Shown in pieces: positions 13,090 to 25,105 of a stretch of 64,000 bases of DNA. The notes beneath the pieces are model-generated. The model searched no databases, was not told the origin of the DNA, and saw nothing but the letters and a program-made list of their open reading frames with translations. Positions within the stretch are counted from its first letter, which is position 1; each line of letters begins with the position of its first letter. A program made the translations under genes and the position numbers. The stretch comes from Nematopogon swammerdamellus (taxonomy: Eukaryota > Arthropoda > Insecta > Lepidoptera > Adelidae): the NCBI GenBank assembly GCA_946902875.1, contig OX336340.1, positions 16,879,566-16,943,565 of the forward strand, read 5' to 3'.

Positions 13090-14935
13090 TTAAAAAATGT
13101 TTTCATCAAAATATTGATCTTTTTAAATAGAGAACCGGCATGTATGCCTCTGCCCAACAACGTTCAGTCGAATGAAGACAGCCAGACAGTCAATAACACC
13201 TCTCTCGAAACTACAATCAGTGAATTTGTATGATGACGTTATTTTTAGTGCGATAACGAGATACAAAAATTTAGGCCACTTGCATCCCCTCGTCCATTTT
13301 CGAAACGAAAAAATCCACAAAATCCAAATGAAATTTGTACACTGGTCGGCTTTTTTATGCCGTTTTGTGAATTTCAACGGACCTAGAGCTTGATTGAAAC
13401 TTTCATTAAGGTCAATGTTTTTTTTTTGCGGCAGAAAGGGATTCCTGATTGCTCATAGGAACAGCAAACATAACGCTTGCGCCTGCCTGGCGAAACTGGT
13501 TAAAGTCACCAAATATAATGAAGATTACATAATATACTCGTATCACAGTATCTTTAGTAAAGTAACAACAACCTTACTGAATAATAAATACTACTGAATA
13601 ATACAAACTTAAATTAGGTTAATAATTAAATACAACTTTAATCTAAAAATTATTTAATACATATAGATTTGAAGTTGGTATGCTCACTTAATACGTTTAC
13701 GAAGTTACCACTCAATAAAAACAAACGAGACATCACATAAATAATCGAGCCGACGCAACAGAATACATAATTGATCGTTTAAGAGTTCTTACTGAATTCC
13801 CAACAAGAACCACTCAATCTTTCTCATAAATACAATTTAACTTTCTTTCAATTTCCATAAATTCTTCGCTCGTCGCAATGAGCAGAAAACTTGCACCGAA
13901 ATTAAATCCAATTTTATCGAAACAATCTCCACGAACTTGGTACAGCAATATTTCAGTTCTCTGAACTTTTATTATTTCGTTAATATAACTTGCTCGGTGA
14001 CTCAGGTGACTGGACAAAAAGTGGCCAATTATTTCAGTCGATTTCACATCACGACCTCCTGAGCATTGGATAAATAAAACATCCTTACATTGGACGTAGA
14101 TGAAAATGTGGCGTTTTATGACTTTCTCATTCTTTTATTGATTGCTTTTCAATGATATTCTTTTTGGTTTTTCGGATTTTAATCTAGTATTAAATTGGAG
14201 ACATACTTATAATAAAGGTTTTAACATTGAGGCTGCTTTCGAATGTCCAATTTTGTATTTGAAATTTGAACTTCATTTATATTGATACAGCGTGCGTGGA
14301 TGTTGGAGCCGATGTGGTTTGTTACATCAATCAGATAAACCGCGCGAGAGACATCTTCAATCAATGATACATACCGTACATACATTATTTATGGCACAGC
14401 TGAACTGTGATGTACATAGGTTACATGTTATATGTCATGACACCAAAGGCGATATTTTACATGAAATAAGGCAGTCTGTCGTCGCGCGCTACAGAGCTTT
14501 TCAGTTGAAACAATTTGACACACAACACGGCTGTGTTCCAAATTGTGTATCCAAGCGTAACCAACCACCGAACGTAACCAATCAATTCGAACGGTACGAA
14601 TGAATTTGAGCCGGTATACTCTACAACGCACGTTTTAACGCAGGTTTGGGATGGGGACCTAACTCAGAAAAAAGCGAAACATCACGAAAGTACGAATGGA
14701 CATTGCAACGCACCTCATTGGCTGGGCAGCGCGTAGCACTGCTTGAGCGCGATCTATGAGAGTCTTTTAAAGTTGTATCATTAGGTTATGTTAGGAATAT
14801 CGCATAGATGGCGCTATCCCGATCAAATTTAAATAATAATTGTATTTTATATACAAAGCTTAAGAAGCTTCGCTTCTGTCGGATGTCCAACGACACCTGA
14901 CCTTTTTTTTATCGAAAGCACGATATGTAGCTCCA
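13090..14935. other. No gene recognised
   Basis: AT-rich sequence. Overlapping short frames on both strands (for example 13123-13393 and 13814-14047) have no motif, repeat or codon pattern that I can tie to a family. I cannot exclude a small host exon. Confidence 0.4.
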
Positions 14936-15205
14936 AGCCACCCATAAGATTTCGAACGACGCCCATGGACATTCGATCATATGCGGGGGCTGAGAATGCC
15001 ATGCAAATCCAATGCCGGCCTCAAAGGTCGCTATTCACGCCCTCTTAACGGGCCCGAGACTGTACTTGTTGGAATTAATGGGCAGGGAGAGCGTTTCAGA
15101 GTTTACCGGATTTACAGAGGAAAGATCTTGAGAACCATTAGTTATGCATCCGCGGAAAGCCAAGCTTGTAGGGATGCAATCCCTGCCCGGTGCGCGTAAT
15201 GCGGA
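14936..15205 (-). mobile_element. LINE-A 3' end fragment
   Basis: Reverse complement of the final coding and 3' untranslated part of the LINE-A copy at 54942-58558: the block around CGACGCCCATGGACATTCG, the GAGACTGTACTTG segment, and GGGATGCAATCCCTGCCC, which encodes the equivalent of the GQGLHPYT residues. The copy is mutated and 5' truncated. Confidence 0.8.
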
Positions 15206-15337
15206 GGTGAAAATTTGGCCAAATATTGTGATGATACCATGAACTATAACCATCTGAGATATGCTAGATGTAAATAATCAAAGCCCCATGTGCATCTGGT
15301 TTTGAGTTTACACATTGAGGACAGATAGACTATGCAT

Positions 15338-15651
15338 TTTTAACCGACTTCAAAAAAAGGAGGAGGTTCTCAATTCGACTGTTTTTTTTTTATGTTTGTT
15401 ACCTCAGAACTTTCTCTTTTTTTTTGAAAGCTGGTACTTCCCGTGTGGTCCCATTTTAATTTGGTCAAGATCGGATTGGAAAGCGAGGCGGAATCACGAG
15501 GCCGAAGGCCGAGCGATTCCGCCGAGTACATTAATAGCAAAGAATTACTAAAAAAAAACTGTGAAATAAAAAACTATTTAAAAAAGTATAAAAACCGCCT
15601 TCAAAAATGTATGAAATAAAAAAAAAATCGAACCCTAGAGTTGAAGACGGT
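15338..15651 (+). mobile_element. AACCGACTTC-type MITE-like element
   Basis: Begins AACCGACTTCAAAAAAAGGA and ends TTGAAGACGGTT, so the short ends are inverted. Its GGAGGTTCTCAATTCGACTG and TATGTTTGTTACCTCAGAAC blocks are a repeat I recognise from many moth genomes. An internal hairpin is centred on GGCCGAAGGCC (about 15490-15525, GGCGGAATC...GATTCCGCC). It has no coding capacity. A second, truncated copy lies at 43954-44145. Confidence 0.7.
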
Positions 15652-15661
15652 TTTTTTTATG

Positions 15662-17020
15662 TGAACCAGCATGGGTGGCTGTGCCGACAGATCAATGGTG
15701 CAGTCGACAGAGCCAAAATCACCTCTCCTCGCGAAACCACGCTCAGTTAGGTGCCATGCCAGCAGATTTGCGGACTGTTGCTAGGCTGTCTAGTCCGTTA
15801 ATACGACGCTTGAAGACACCCAGGTTAAAGAATTCAGGAAATACACTCGCCGGAAGACAGTTCCACACTCTAGCGGTGCGACAAAGAAACGATTTAGAGA
15901 ACCGATGGGTTCTCAAAAGCTGGGTTGTCAACAACAAAAAGGTGCTGAGTCTCTCTGCGACAAGTCATGCGGAGATAGGACGGATGGCAGGGAATAAGGG
16001 ATGCTAGTTCCGCAGAGCAGCGTCCGTGATAGTATCTGTAAAACAGACTAAGCGAACCCACAAATCGTCTGTGACTCAGGGACTCCAGACCATCTGTAAG
16101 TTTCGGGTCACCAACAAGACGGATGGCTCGGCGCTGTATCGAGTCCAAGGATGCTAGCAGATAATGGGGACTACCCTCCCAGATGTGACTGCAGTACTCC
16201 ATCACCGGCCTAATCTGCGTTTTGTACAGCAATAATAGTTGTGCCGGTAAGAACCGCCGATTGCGGAAAAGTATTCCCAATTTTCTGGATGCAGTTTTGG
16301 CCTTAGACTCCCCACGTCTTTGGAAATAGTGGTGCCCAGGAGGTCCAGGTGTTCCGAGACAGGTACGACGCTGGCTTGGGCTTGGAAAGGAAAGGGATCG
16401 ACCTTAGCAGATAATGCGCAGCACTGAGTCTTGCTAACGTTGAAAGCGACAAGGTTCTCCTGGCCCCATATAGCTACTTTTCCGAGAACGTCATCGACCT
16501 TATCAATAACAGAACGTGGAGCCTCCCTGTGCCGCGAATCTCTACTCTTCCAGTCCTTAACATAGCCTTCGTGTTCCGTGCTGTCGTCTGCATAGCTGTG
16601 TATCATGCCCAAGGACAGTAGATCGTTTATAAAGATTAAGAAAAGCGTAGGCGACAGCACAGAGCCCTGCGGAACACCAGCGTTGATTGGAAAGTCGTCC
16701 GATTTCGAGCCATCGATGGTAACGAAGATGGAACGACCCGCCAAAAAGCTGGCGATCCAGGTGCAGAGTTTTGGGTGGAATGCCGAAGGACGGAAGCTTG
16801 CCTAGAAGACCTCGGTGCCAAACGCGTTCGAAAGCCTTGGAAATATCCAGGGCGACTGCCAGCGACTCTCCGAAATTGTCCAATCTTTCGGCCCATATAT
16901 GCGTAACGTACGTTAGAAGATCTCCTGTTGACCGCGCTTTCCGGAATCCGTACTGCTTGCGTCATCCAGCAGTTTATTTGCTTCTAAGTACGTTAGGAGC
17001 TAGGCGGTGCTAAAGCAAGC
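15662..17020 (-). pseudogene. LINE-B reverse transcriptase, frameshifted and 5' truncated
   Basis: A jockey/CR1-like APE-type LINE relic read on the minus strand across at least four frame segments. 16557-16883 carries the motif A region (DISKAFERVWH). 16202-16744 carries GVPQGSVLSPTLF and the YADD catalytic box (about 16583-16594). 15894-16280 carries the C-terminal LLLYKTQIRPVMEYCSHIW block. 15743-15937 carries FKRRINGL near the C-terminus. The endonuclease domain and N-terminal half are missing. The protein is clearly related to, but distinct from, LINE-A in this window. The frame breaks show that it is dead. The 3' end at 15662 is followed on the plus strand by a T-run, i.e. the poly-A tail. 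Confidence 0.85.
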
Positions 17021-17031
17021 AAAACTAACCG

Positions 17032-17088
17032 ACCGCCTTCAACTCTAGGGTTCGATTTTTTATTATTTCACACATTTTTGAAGGCGGT
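17032..17088 (-). repeat. Inverted copy of the MITE-like 3' end
   Basis: This 57-bp block is the near-exact reverse complement of 15594-15651, the end of the AACCGACTTC element. The two arms bracket the LINE-B relic. The segment contains AACTCTAGGGTTCGATTTTT and closes with TTGAAGGCGGTT. Confidence 0.8.
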
Positions 17089-17414
17089 TTTATAATCGCA
17101 GAGAAGAGATTGTACAATATTATTTTGTAGCTACTCGTATATACATTTTTCAAAGGCAGTTTGAAAGCATCCCTCGAGCGTGGCCTATTTTGTTTAGCCG
17201 CAGTTTGTAAATCTCAATTCGTGTTAGTCCAGCCCGAATTGTATGATCGTTTGGATCGGAGGACGAACGGTATCTCAATTTCGTAAACGTTTCGGGTAGG
17301 TACACGTTTTAATCAATAAAGGACGTAATTTTTTTATCTCCATTAGCAGCCAGCCTGCGGCTCTTTTTCGCGGTGGAGGGAGAGAACGGCATAGGTTGGA
17401 GGGTAGTAGGAGGA

Positions 17415-17462
17415 GGGGGGGGGGGGGGGGGGGGGGGTTGTCAGGGGGAGGGGGGGGGGGGG
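17415..17462 (+). repeat. Poly-G tract (23 G, then 5 G and 13 G)
   Basis: An uninterrupted run of 23 G at 17415-17437, a TTGTCA spacer, GGGGG at 17444-17448 and 13 G at 17450-17462. Such runs can fold into G-quadruplexes. Run length in an assembly is often unreliable. Confidence 0.85.
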
Positions 17463-19392
17463 AGTGGCAGCGAAGTTTTTATTTACTGTATTATTTTCAT
17501 ATTCTTGTTATTTATGCGTAGAAATTTTATAAATGAAAATTGAAATTTTATGGTTTTTTTTATTAAATTGGTGAAGATGATGACACGAGTGTGTTTTCTC
17601 TATGGTTCGAATTCCAAGGTGTATTTCTAGACTCTTACATTTATTTGTTACATTTCTCTCCCCCTCCCTCTCTGTCCTGTTTCTCTCCTCTCGTGTCCCT
17701 CTCGACAGAATATATCAAGAACGTCGAATATTGGGAATAATTAAAACGAGAATTGATTAATTGGAAGGACTGAAGCACTACCTGTAATTTTAAACTAAGT
17801 GGTTGTATTCCAAAGGGAATATTGGTTAGCCATACCTGTGGTTTAGTCCTTTGTGGTAATTGATAGAATCATTAAGGATGTAGAACATGCATACATACAT
17901 ACCAAACGCTGTATCCAATCGGGGTAAACAGACTAATCGGTGTTGTGTTGCAAGTACTCTTGTAAATTACAGCACAAGACCAACTTTAGCAAAATATTAG
18001 GACAAGATAACTATCAAGCAGGTAGGCACAAGGCACGATGACTCGGTGGAAGAACCGTGTCCAGGTGTAGGCATGTTATGGCGATTTTTTTATGGAAACT
18101 GACACGGTTGGCTACATCACCTACAACATCCATCCAGCATATGCCAGTGTCTATTAGTAGATTTGCTTTAATCGATGTTCATGTCACAATAAACGTGACA
18201 AGGTTGAAGAGTATCATTATTTAATAGTATTTCAATGTTTGAATGTTACTTATTTCTGTTGAATGATTATAGTGAAAGCAAAGCTTCACCCAAATAATTA
18301 AAAAGGATAAAATAGTTATTTTATCTAATACAAGTTACTGCGTCTACAAATTAATCAAAACATTTATATCAATTAGTTAGTTAGGAAGCCTTCTAAAGTA
18401 GTTCAACCTAGACCAAATTTATATTTTAGAATGAGAATTACGTGCGTATATACTGTAATAGCTAACTGTCAAAGGTATAATTAAACATATCGAAATAAAG
18501 AAAGAAATCTTTTCGGATCAAATGTATACAATTTGCATGGACCAGCTCTTATTTTTTGATTTATTTTTATTTTAATTTTTTTTATATCATTTCAGCCAAC
18601 TAGGGCCATCATCGTGTTGATAAAGAAACGTAAGTCCACAATGCGTGACACATCTGCCTATATCTATATACCCTTCTAATTTCGTCTTTGCATCGCGTAG
18701 AGATACAATGACTTTTCACGCTCACCGCATTGATGCCTTCACCTCAATTATTTTCAAGAAACAATTTATTAGCAACTCCAGAAGCGCCTTCGCGGAGGCA
18801 TAATAGCCGCGCATAATAACTAGGAGATATTTTCATAAGGCGCACCAATGTCAGGCACAAAAATACCCGCCGATAGTATTACTCCTTCGGGAGACGCGGG
18901 CTTCGCTTTCTCTACGAATGAGTTACTCCTCCCGGGAGCGAAAGTCGGGTCTCAGGTCCTAGCGGCTTATCCTGCGAGCGAACCGGGGGCAAATAGTACT
19001 CCTTACAGCTACTAAATCGGTTACAGATGAAGGTGATCTCAAATCTTCCGCTTGATCGGACTACTGTGATCGTAGAAACATAGATTTTCTAGAAATAAAA
19101 TGTATCATATAAATATATAAAAAAAAGTTTATTGCGAATAAAATGGTACATAAGGTAGTACTTAATACCTATGGCATTTTCCGCCAGTCTACACTTCTGT
19201 CTACCTAAATGTAGTAATATACAGTGGTACAGTATATATTATATATTAATTTATACAAATTATGCAACATAGGCGAGCTTAATGCCGTGAGGCATTCTGT
19301 TCTAACTAACCTTTGGGATGTGGGAGAAGAACATGCAGTGAAGAAATATTGTATGACAAACTACAAACCAACAATAAGGTAGGTAGGTATTA
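17463..19392. other. No gene recognised; repeat fragments only
   Basis: A SINE tail fragment in reverse orientation lies at 18086-18135 (ACGGTTGGCTACATCACC). A repeat-like block with TACTCCTTCGGGAGACGCGG and a related TACTCCTCCCGGGAGCG lies at 18875-18945. The remainder is AT-rich with no motif-bearing frame. Confidence 0.45.
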
Positions 19393-19555
19393 TTTTTAGG
19401 GTTCCGTACCTCAATAGAGGAATAAAATAGAACCCTTACAGGATCACTCTTGTGTCTGTCTGTCCGCTGTCACAGCTTATTTTCTCCGAATCTACTGGAC
19501 AAAAAACTCGAAATTTGGTGCCATAGAGTTTGATTTGATGACAAAATCACGGACG
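19393..19555 (+). repeat. TTTTAGGGTTCCGTA repeat family, partial
   Basis: Starts with TTTTTAGGGTTCCGTACCTC, followed by GAACCCTTACAGG and a TGTCTGTCTGTCCG run. This is the left part of a common lepidopteran repeat that is better preserved at 61159-61552 and, inverted, at 44149-44534. Confidence 0.7.
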
Positions 19556-19666
19556 TATAGCGTAAATGTTTTTATTTTTTATTTTTATTTCTTATAATTT
19601 CGGAATATATATGTTAATACAAATTTACAATAATTAAGCGCAAGTGCGTTTCGTCTAATACGAGTA

Positions 19667-21285
19667 AGGTGGAGTCTTGTAATTGCAACTATCGGGTTAT
19701 TGCAACTAACTTTAATAACTCCCTCTAGGTTCACTGTTTTGAACAACGATAGGTGTTATATTGTTCTTTCTACTAAAAGTCTCAATGAAGAAATGTAGAT
19801 GAGGCTGATAGGTCGAAACTGTGTGAATAACAGGCCTTTTTTGTAAAACTGCCATTTTTTTCCGTTAGAAGTCTAGTACCACAGAGTACTAATTGGATTG
19901 GAAATTCAGTTTTTTGTGGTTTTCGGCAAGTTTGTTAATAAGGAGCGTGATTATCAAACAGCGTAAGTATACGTTATACGTATTTGTTTCATTCTGCGAT
20001 GAATCTACTCCGAGATATGGGTGCAGTTACATTTACCAGACTAAAAATAAAAAGTCTGGTTATTGCAACTTTTTTTCCAATTTTAGGTTAGTTGCATTTA
20101 TCTGACCGTTTTTGTATGAAGAATGAAAATTCTAGTGATGTGACAGTGGAAATGACGTTGTCGATAAATAATATTTTATTGAAAGGGGTACTATCCATAC
20201 ATTCATACTATGCAGGATACAGGGTGCTGTCTATGTCGTCTGAATTCATTCAAGGGATGATAATTAAACATTTAAATGTACAACTTTGCCAAAAAAAAAA
20301 ATTACGAAATAAATAGATTTTTATTTGTTTTGACCTACTTCCACTACACACATACAGAGACATACCCTCGCACACACAGGACAAAAAATCAAACTAAAAT
20401 CAGGCCGCTGCTGAGAGAATGTGTTCCTGACGTCTGTCAGTTGGGAAGAGTGATGTCAGTCTGGTCTGGATTGCCTAAAAAGTACGATAAGTTAGTCCAA
20501 ATAGTACGAAACCGTTGAAACAATATGTCGTTTTTACAGTTTTTTTTTTTAATCAATGTTTAAAGCTCAAAAAAAAAGTTTGTCAAAAATAAAATTTGTA
20601 AGTATAAAAAATGTTTTTTAAAAATTGTTTTCTTACCACTTGCCACACCTACCCCTGATACCAGTAATCTGTGTATATTAAGTAAAGAGTACCTACCGAA
20701 TTAAAGAATGTTTCGTTAATTTAAATAATGAATGATGTTGAACTTTGATTACACTTAATATAAACATCTATAAAATATCTAATCATCTATAAATAATCTA
20801 AAATATAAAATATAATATAAAACTGTATATCCCTGACTTTTAATCTTGCTACCATGCCAGTCGATAAAATCACGATAAGGTTCCCATCACTATTTGTAGG
20901 TAAATAGTTGCAATTACCCGTCCCACGGCTAAAAAGTATCTTTGTACAAAATTTGAGCTTATTTCAAAGGAATAGCTATTAAAATCTTTTGAACTATTAT
21001 TCAAGGCATGTTCTTGTAATTTTACAGTAGGAGCACCCATAGAAAAAAAAGTAGAAAAAGCAATTAGTTGCAATTACCCGCCCGGACGGGTAATTGCAAC
21101 TATTGCTGCCTGTGTCGCGAATTTCATAATAGGTTTTTTATTCTTTACAGCTTTCCTTTATTTATGACGGTGGTATAAATCTTCAATAAATCTTTCAAAA
21201 AATACATCGTCCTTATAAATATAGAATTATCAAGCGATAAAGTAAGGACTCCAATATTTTTAGTTGCAATTACAAGACTCCACCT
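19667..21285. mobile_element. 1619-bp element with 25-bp inverted ends and TA target site
   Basis: Perfect 25-bp terminal inverted repeats (19667-19691 and 21261-21285, starting AGGTGGAGTCTTG) are flanked by TA on both sides (19665-19666 and 21286-21287). TA duplication is typical of Tc1/mariner and related families. The motif GGGTAATTGCAACTA or its complement recurs inside at about 19694-19708, 20057-20072, 20905-20919, 21065-21079 and 21088-21102; the last two form a palindrome. These could be transposase-binding subterminal repeats. No DDE transposase frame is recognisable; frames at 19893-20316 and 20870-21073 carry no known motif. I call it a non-autonomous element of unassigned family. 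Confidence 0.7.
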
Positions 21286-21303
21286 TATATTATGTTTTTT
21301 TTT

Positions 21304-21636
21304 ATTTTTTTTTTATGGAAACTGACACGGTTGACTTACATCACCTACAACATCCGTGATGTCAGCCCATAACACCGGGTGAACTTGGTGCCACGTCAGT
21401 GCTTCCCTTCGGTCGTGCCGGCTACACTGAACTGGACGGAAAACACAAACTATTTACATAGCCGTTTCGACCGACCTTTCATTCAGTGCGGTGGTACCAA
21501 CCCGGGCGGGTTAAACCCTACCACCTAGTAATATAAGAAGGGAGTCATATCCCTTAGTCGCCTTTTACGACATACACGGGGAGAGATGCAGTGGGGCTAT
21601 TCTTTTAAAGTACCGGCCCCACACGGTACAAGGTAC
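21304..21636 (-). mobile_element. SINE/RTE body and tail, well preserved
   Basis: A T-run, then the reverse complement of the SINE tail and body up to CTACCACCTAG near 21530. It continues into a module containing GTCGCCTTTTACGACATACA and GGGGCTATTC, which at 24310 and 49300 occurs without the SINE body. The copy lacks the 5S-like head seen at 52401. I read it as either a LINE 3' end or a second SINE subtype sharing the same tail. Confidence 0.7.
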
Positions 21637-22379
21637 ATGTTTATATTAGCCTCTAGTACGAACATCGGGGTGCAAAAAAAAAAACAGACGACAGGACTAC
21701 ATAATTTGGGATGTATAATCTAAGACCGCAATTTACACAAATATGTAATACTAAAAACATATATTGCAATTCTCAGTTGACATTTTTCGTGATCAAAGTG
21801 GACATCGAACGCGGTACTAAAGGGTACGGAACCCTCGTGGTTACCTGCAGCCCTTGTGGGACAGGAGTAAGCACCTTCTGGGAACGCGCGCCTGAACATT
21901 TACTCTCTGAGGCCTTTATGAATAAGTAAGGCGGTAAACTTTAATTTAATATTTTGAAAACGTTTTGGGAATAATAACTGGGTTGAACAGATGAAGATTA
22001 TGTAAAATAACGATATTGGTAATTTATTTATCGCTTAGGTCCCGTGTAAGTAAATATTACAGTAATACTAGTTATCTTCACTTTCTTAACCTGTAGCTCC
22101 ATTCGCATGCTGCTCGGACTTGGACGAAGGTCTGAAATATCCGTAAGCCGGTTTCATACGTTGGACAGAAAAAGCAAACATGTTAGTTTTATCTCCTATT
22201 AATTGCTTCGTTAGAACGAGGTAAATCTAAAATGTTTGCCTTTCTTGGCCAACGTGACGATCCTGCCTTCAGCGTTTAGAGATAATATGCTAATTTTGTG
22301 TTTTATTTAAAAATAATTAAATTCTGCATTTTGTTTCACACACCATTTTATAAGTGTAAACAGGTTAAATTACATACAT

Positions 22380-22592
22380 AACAAGCTCCGCCCGCTCTCA
22401 TATTCCACTTCACTGCTAACCTCATAAGCTATTTAGCGTGATAGTAAGTAGCCTATAGTTGATGGGAAGAATCAAGCTATCTGTAGAATTTTGTTTTATT
22501 AAAATCGGTTCAGTGGTTCTCGAGTTATAAGCGGACAGACAGACACTCAGACAGACACAAAGCAGACGTTGGATTTTATTATAGGTAAGGAA
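22380..22592 (-). repeat. Moth interspersed repeat, Helitron-like end, copy 1
   Basis: Read on the minus strand it starts CCTATAATAAAATCCAACGT, has a GTCTG/GAGTG run, then GAGAACCACTGAACCGATTT, and ends in GAGCGGGCGGAGC. It is the near-exact inverse of 23664-23906. A partial third copy lies at 35146-35260. Confidence 0.75.
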
Positions 22593-23663
22593 TAATGATA
22601 TGCGGTCTTATTTTTCTACGATTCAGGCAAGATTCTCCTTGACACTTGGAAACATTATATCTTCATCATAGCCCACATCGATTCTGAGATAAGCCAGATA
22701 AGTGAAAATAGCATTCAAATCGGTTTAGCGGTTTTCGGTTTCACCCATTATTACAGACTGGCAGAGACAAACGATACTTTTATAATAGTAGTGAAGTGAA
22801 ACAATGTTTGTTACACAGTGACTCCAAGCCGCCTTCAGTAACAGCGCGAGATTTGACAAACTCACTCAAGTTAAATTGACGGAGTACGTTATTCTGATGC
22901 TACTTTCTGGAATATAAACCTTCAGCGGATTTACAGGTATAGGTCTTACATCTCATGAACGCACATGAGCTTTGACTGTTTTATTGTACACCCATAGGGC
23001 CGCCGATTTCATCATGATCGGCATTTAGCTGGCGATTAACTTGTTGAGAAATGTCAATTTAACCGACAGATAAATGTTAACTGAGATTTAGTGGCTTAAA
23101 TTAGGCAATAATGACATTACGACGGCACTTTCTATACGAAACGGTATGTATTTGCTAGAGTTATTACACATTCTCACTTAACGTGAGTAGGAGTACACTA
23201 TTAATACTCTTAAGCTCTCTATAACGCTCATGTGCCTTCATGAAATGTAACAACTATATAACTCCTGAGATGTTGAAACGTCGTAACCGCGCCGCGGCCT
23301 TGTCGGCAAGCTGATAAGCCCGGATTTGCTTTATCTTCCCGCCGGGGCGGCACCGCGGTGGCGATAAAGAAAATATTCCTGTGTAAGATTATTATCATTT
23401 TACACTTAAGACGATCTCAGCATTGAATAAGTACGTGGGATGAAGCTGTAGGAATAAATATGCGTATGCATAGTATAGCTAACGCGATAAACGGCTGTTT
23501 AGTTTCTAATATGTTTCTAATTATGAAATGCGTATCCGGCCGTTGTTCGATTAAAACTCGAGAACGGCCTGAAGCTGAATCTGAATCTGAATCGAGCTAT
23601 TTATCCTTATCCTTCCTTCCTTCCTTTCCTTATTCCTTATTCCTTTTCCTTATCCTTACCTAT

Positions 23664-23906
23664 AATAAAATCCAACGTCTGCTTTCTGTCTGAGTGTCTG
23701 AGTGTCTGAGTGTATGTCTGTCTGTCCGCTAATAACTCGAGAACCACTGAACCGATTTTAATAAAACAAAATTCTACGGATAGCTTGATTCTTCCCATCA
23801 ACTATAGGCTACTTACTATCACGCTAAATAGCTTATGAGGTTAGCAGTGAAGTGAAATATTAGAGCGGGCGGAGCCGCGGGCACAGCTTGTGTACTATAT
23901 TATCCA
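23664..23906 (+). repeat. Moth interspersed repeat, Helitron-like end, copy 2
   Basis: Same family as 22380-22592 in the opposite orientation, ending GGCGGAGCCGCGGGCACAGC, which resembles the GC-rich 3' termini of lepidopteran Helitrons. About 1.07 kb separates the copies. The interval holds no gene that I can recognise and includes a CCTTA/TTCCTT tract near 23605-23655. Confidence 0.7.
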
Positions 23907-24304
23907 AATTACATCTGGCATATGCCTCGAAGACTACTTAGCGTAACGCCAAATTTAAAAAGGTTAGAACGTAGAGAAAAAAAAAAGAGAAGCAATCGTG
24001 ACGTATTTTCTATAATAGATTTTCAAATAATACAATTTCTCAGCAGATCCTTATTGGTTTAGGTAGGCTGGTAATTGTTGAGTTATAGCAAAATTATGTT
24101 CTTGGAAATTTATTAGTTGAAATCTGAGTATCAGATAAATAAATTTGCCAAGAAAGCTTTCCCACACCGCGGGGGATCCGTTTTTAGGAAGCGGTCGATA
24201 TGCGATAAGACGGCTTGTACGCGACATGAAACTAAGTGCTTGCTGTAGTCCCGCGGCCCTTTCCAGGTTAATTATAAGTAAAATAATGAGTATTGCTAAT
24301 TTAC

Positions 24305-24620
24305 GGGGATTACTGTGTGGGGCCGGTACAAGAATAGCCCCACTGCATCTCTCCCCGTGCATGTCGTAAAAGGCGACTACGGGTTATAGACATGATGGCG
24401 TGCATAAGGGCGACCGGCTAAGCCACCTCTCACCTTGGCGCGGTCTTTCCACCGAGTCATGCAGCAGGTAGACATTCATGCCTTACTTGGTGCCTGAACT
24501 TGTCCGAATACTTTGCTAAACGTGGTGGTTGGTGTTGTGTTGTAATTTACCTGATTTTTTGCAGAACAACACCGATTACTCTGCTTACCCCGATTGTCGG
24601 GATATAGCGTGTGGTGTGTG
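24305..24620 (+). repeat. GTGGGGCCGGTAC module, copy 1
   Basis: Contains GTGGGGCCGGTACAAGAATA, CCCACTGCATCTCTCCCCG, CGTAAAAGGCGACTA and, further on, CACCTTGGCGCGGTC and GAGTCATGCAGCAGGT. The same series, diverged, is at 49300-49575, and its first third is fused to the SINE body at 21540-21636. It is probably part of an RTE-type LINE or its SINE partner. Confidence 0.6.
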
Positions 24621-24850
24621 TGTGTACTAAGCCAAGGCCAGAAGCTAGTATTTTCAGTCAGTAGTGCATTTGTTTTCAATGCTGGACATACTCGTAACCC
24701 TGTCTTTTGATCAAATTTTTGCTCTAATCCTCCCGCTCTTCAACGGGATGGAGTTAGGCTTCTCACCTATGTAAATATTTACTTGATGGCGTCGTGCCAC
24801 CTGGCGCGCTATTAAATAATTTAAAATGAAAATATAACCTGGATTTAATC

Positions 24851-25105
24851 ACGTAAAGCTGTAGGTCCCTTCCCTTCTTATCTTACTAGGGTTTAAACCT
24901 GCCCGCTTTGCTACCACCGCACTGAATGAAAGGTCGGTTGAAACGGTTGAATGTTCATGTTTTCCGTCCAGTTCAGTGTAGCCGGCACGATCGAAGGGAA
25001 ACACTAACACGGCACCTAGTTCACCAAGGTTATATGGGGCTGACATCATGGATGTAGTAGGTGATGTAGCCAACCGTGTCAGTTTCCATAAACATTTTTT
25101 TTTGT
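24851..25105 (+). mobile_element. Chimeric SINE, 5' truncated
   Basis: Plus-oriented body and tail: GTAGGTCCCTTCCC, ACCACCGCACTGAATGAAAG, CAGTTCAGTGTAGCCGGCAC, GTGATGTAGCCAACCGTGTC, then CAGTTTCCATAAA and a T-run. The head is missing. Confidence 0.85.
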
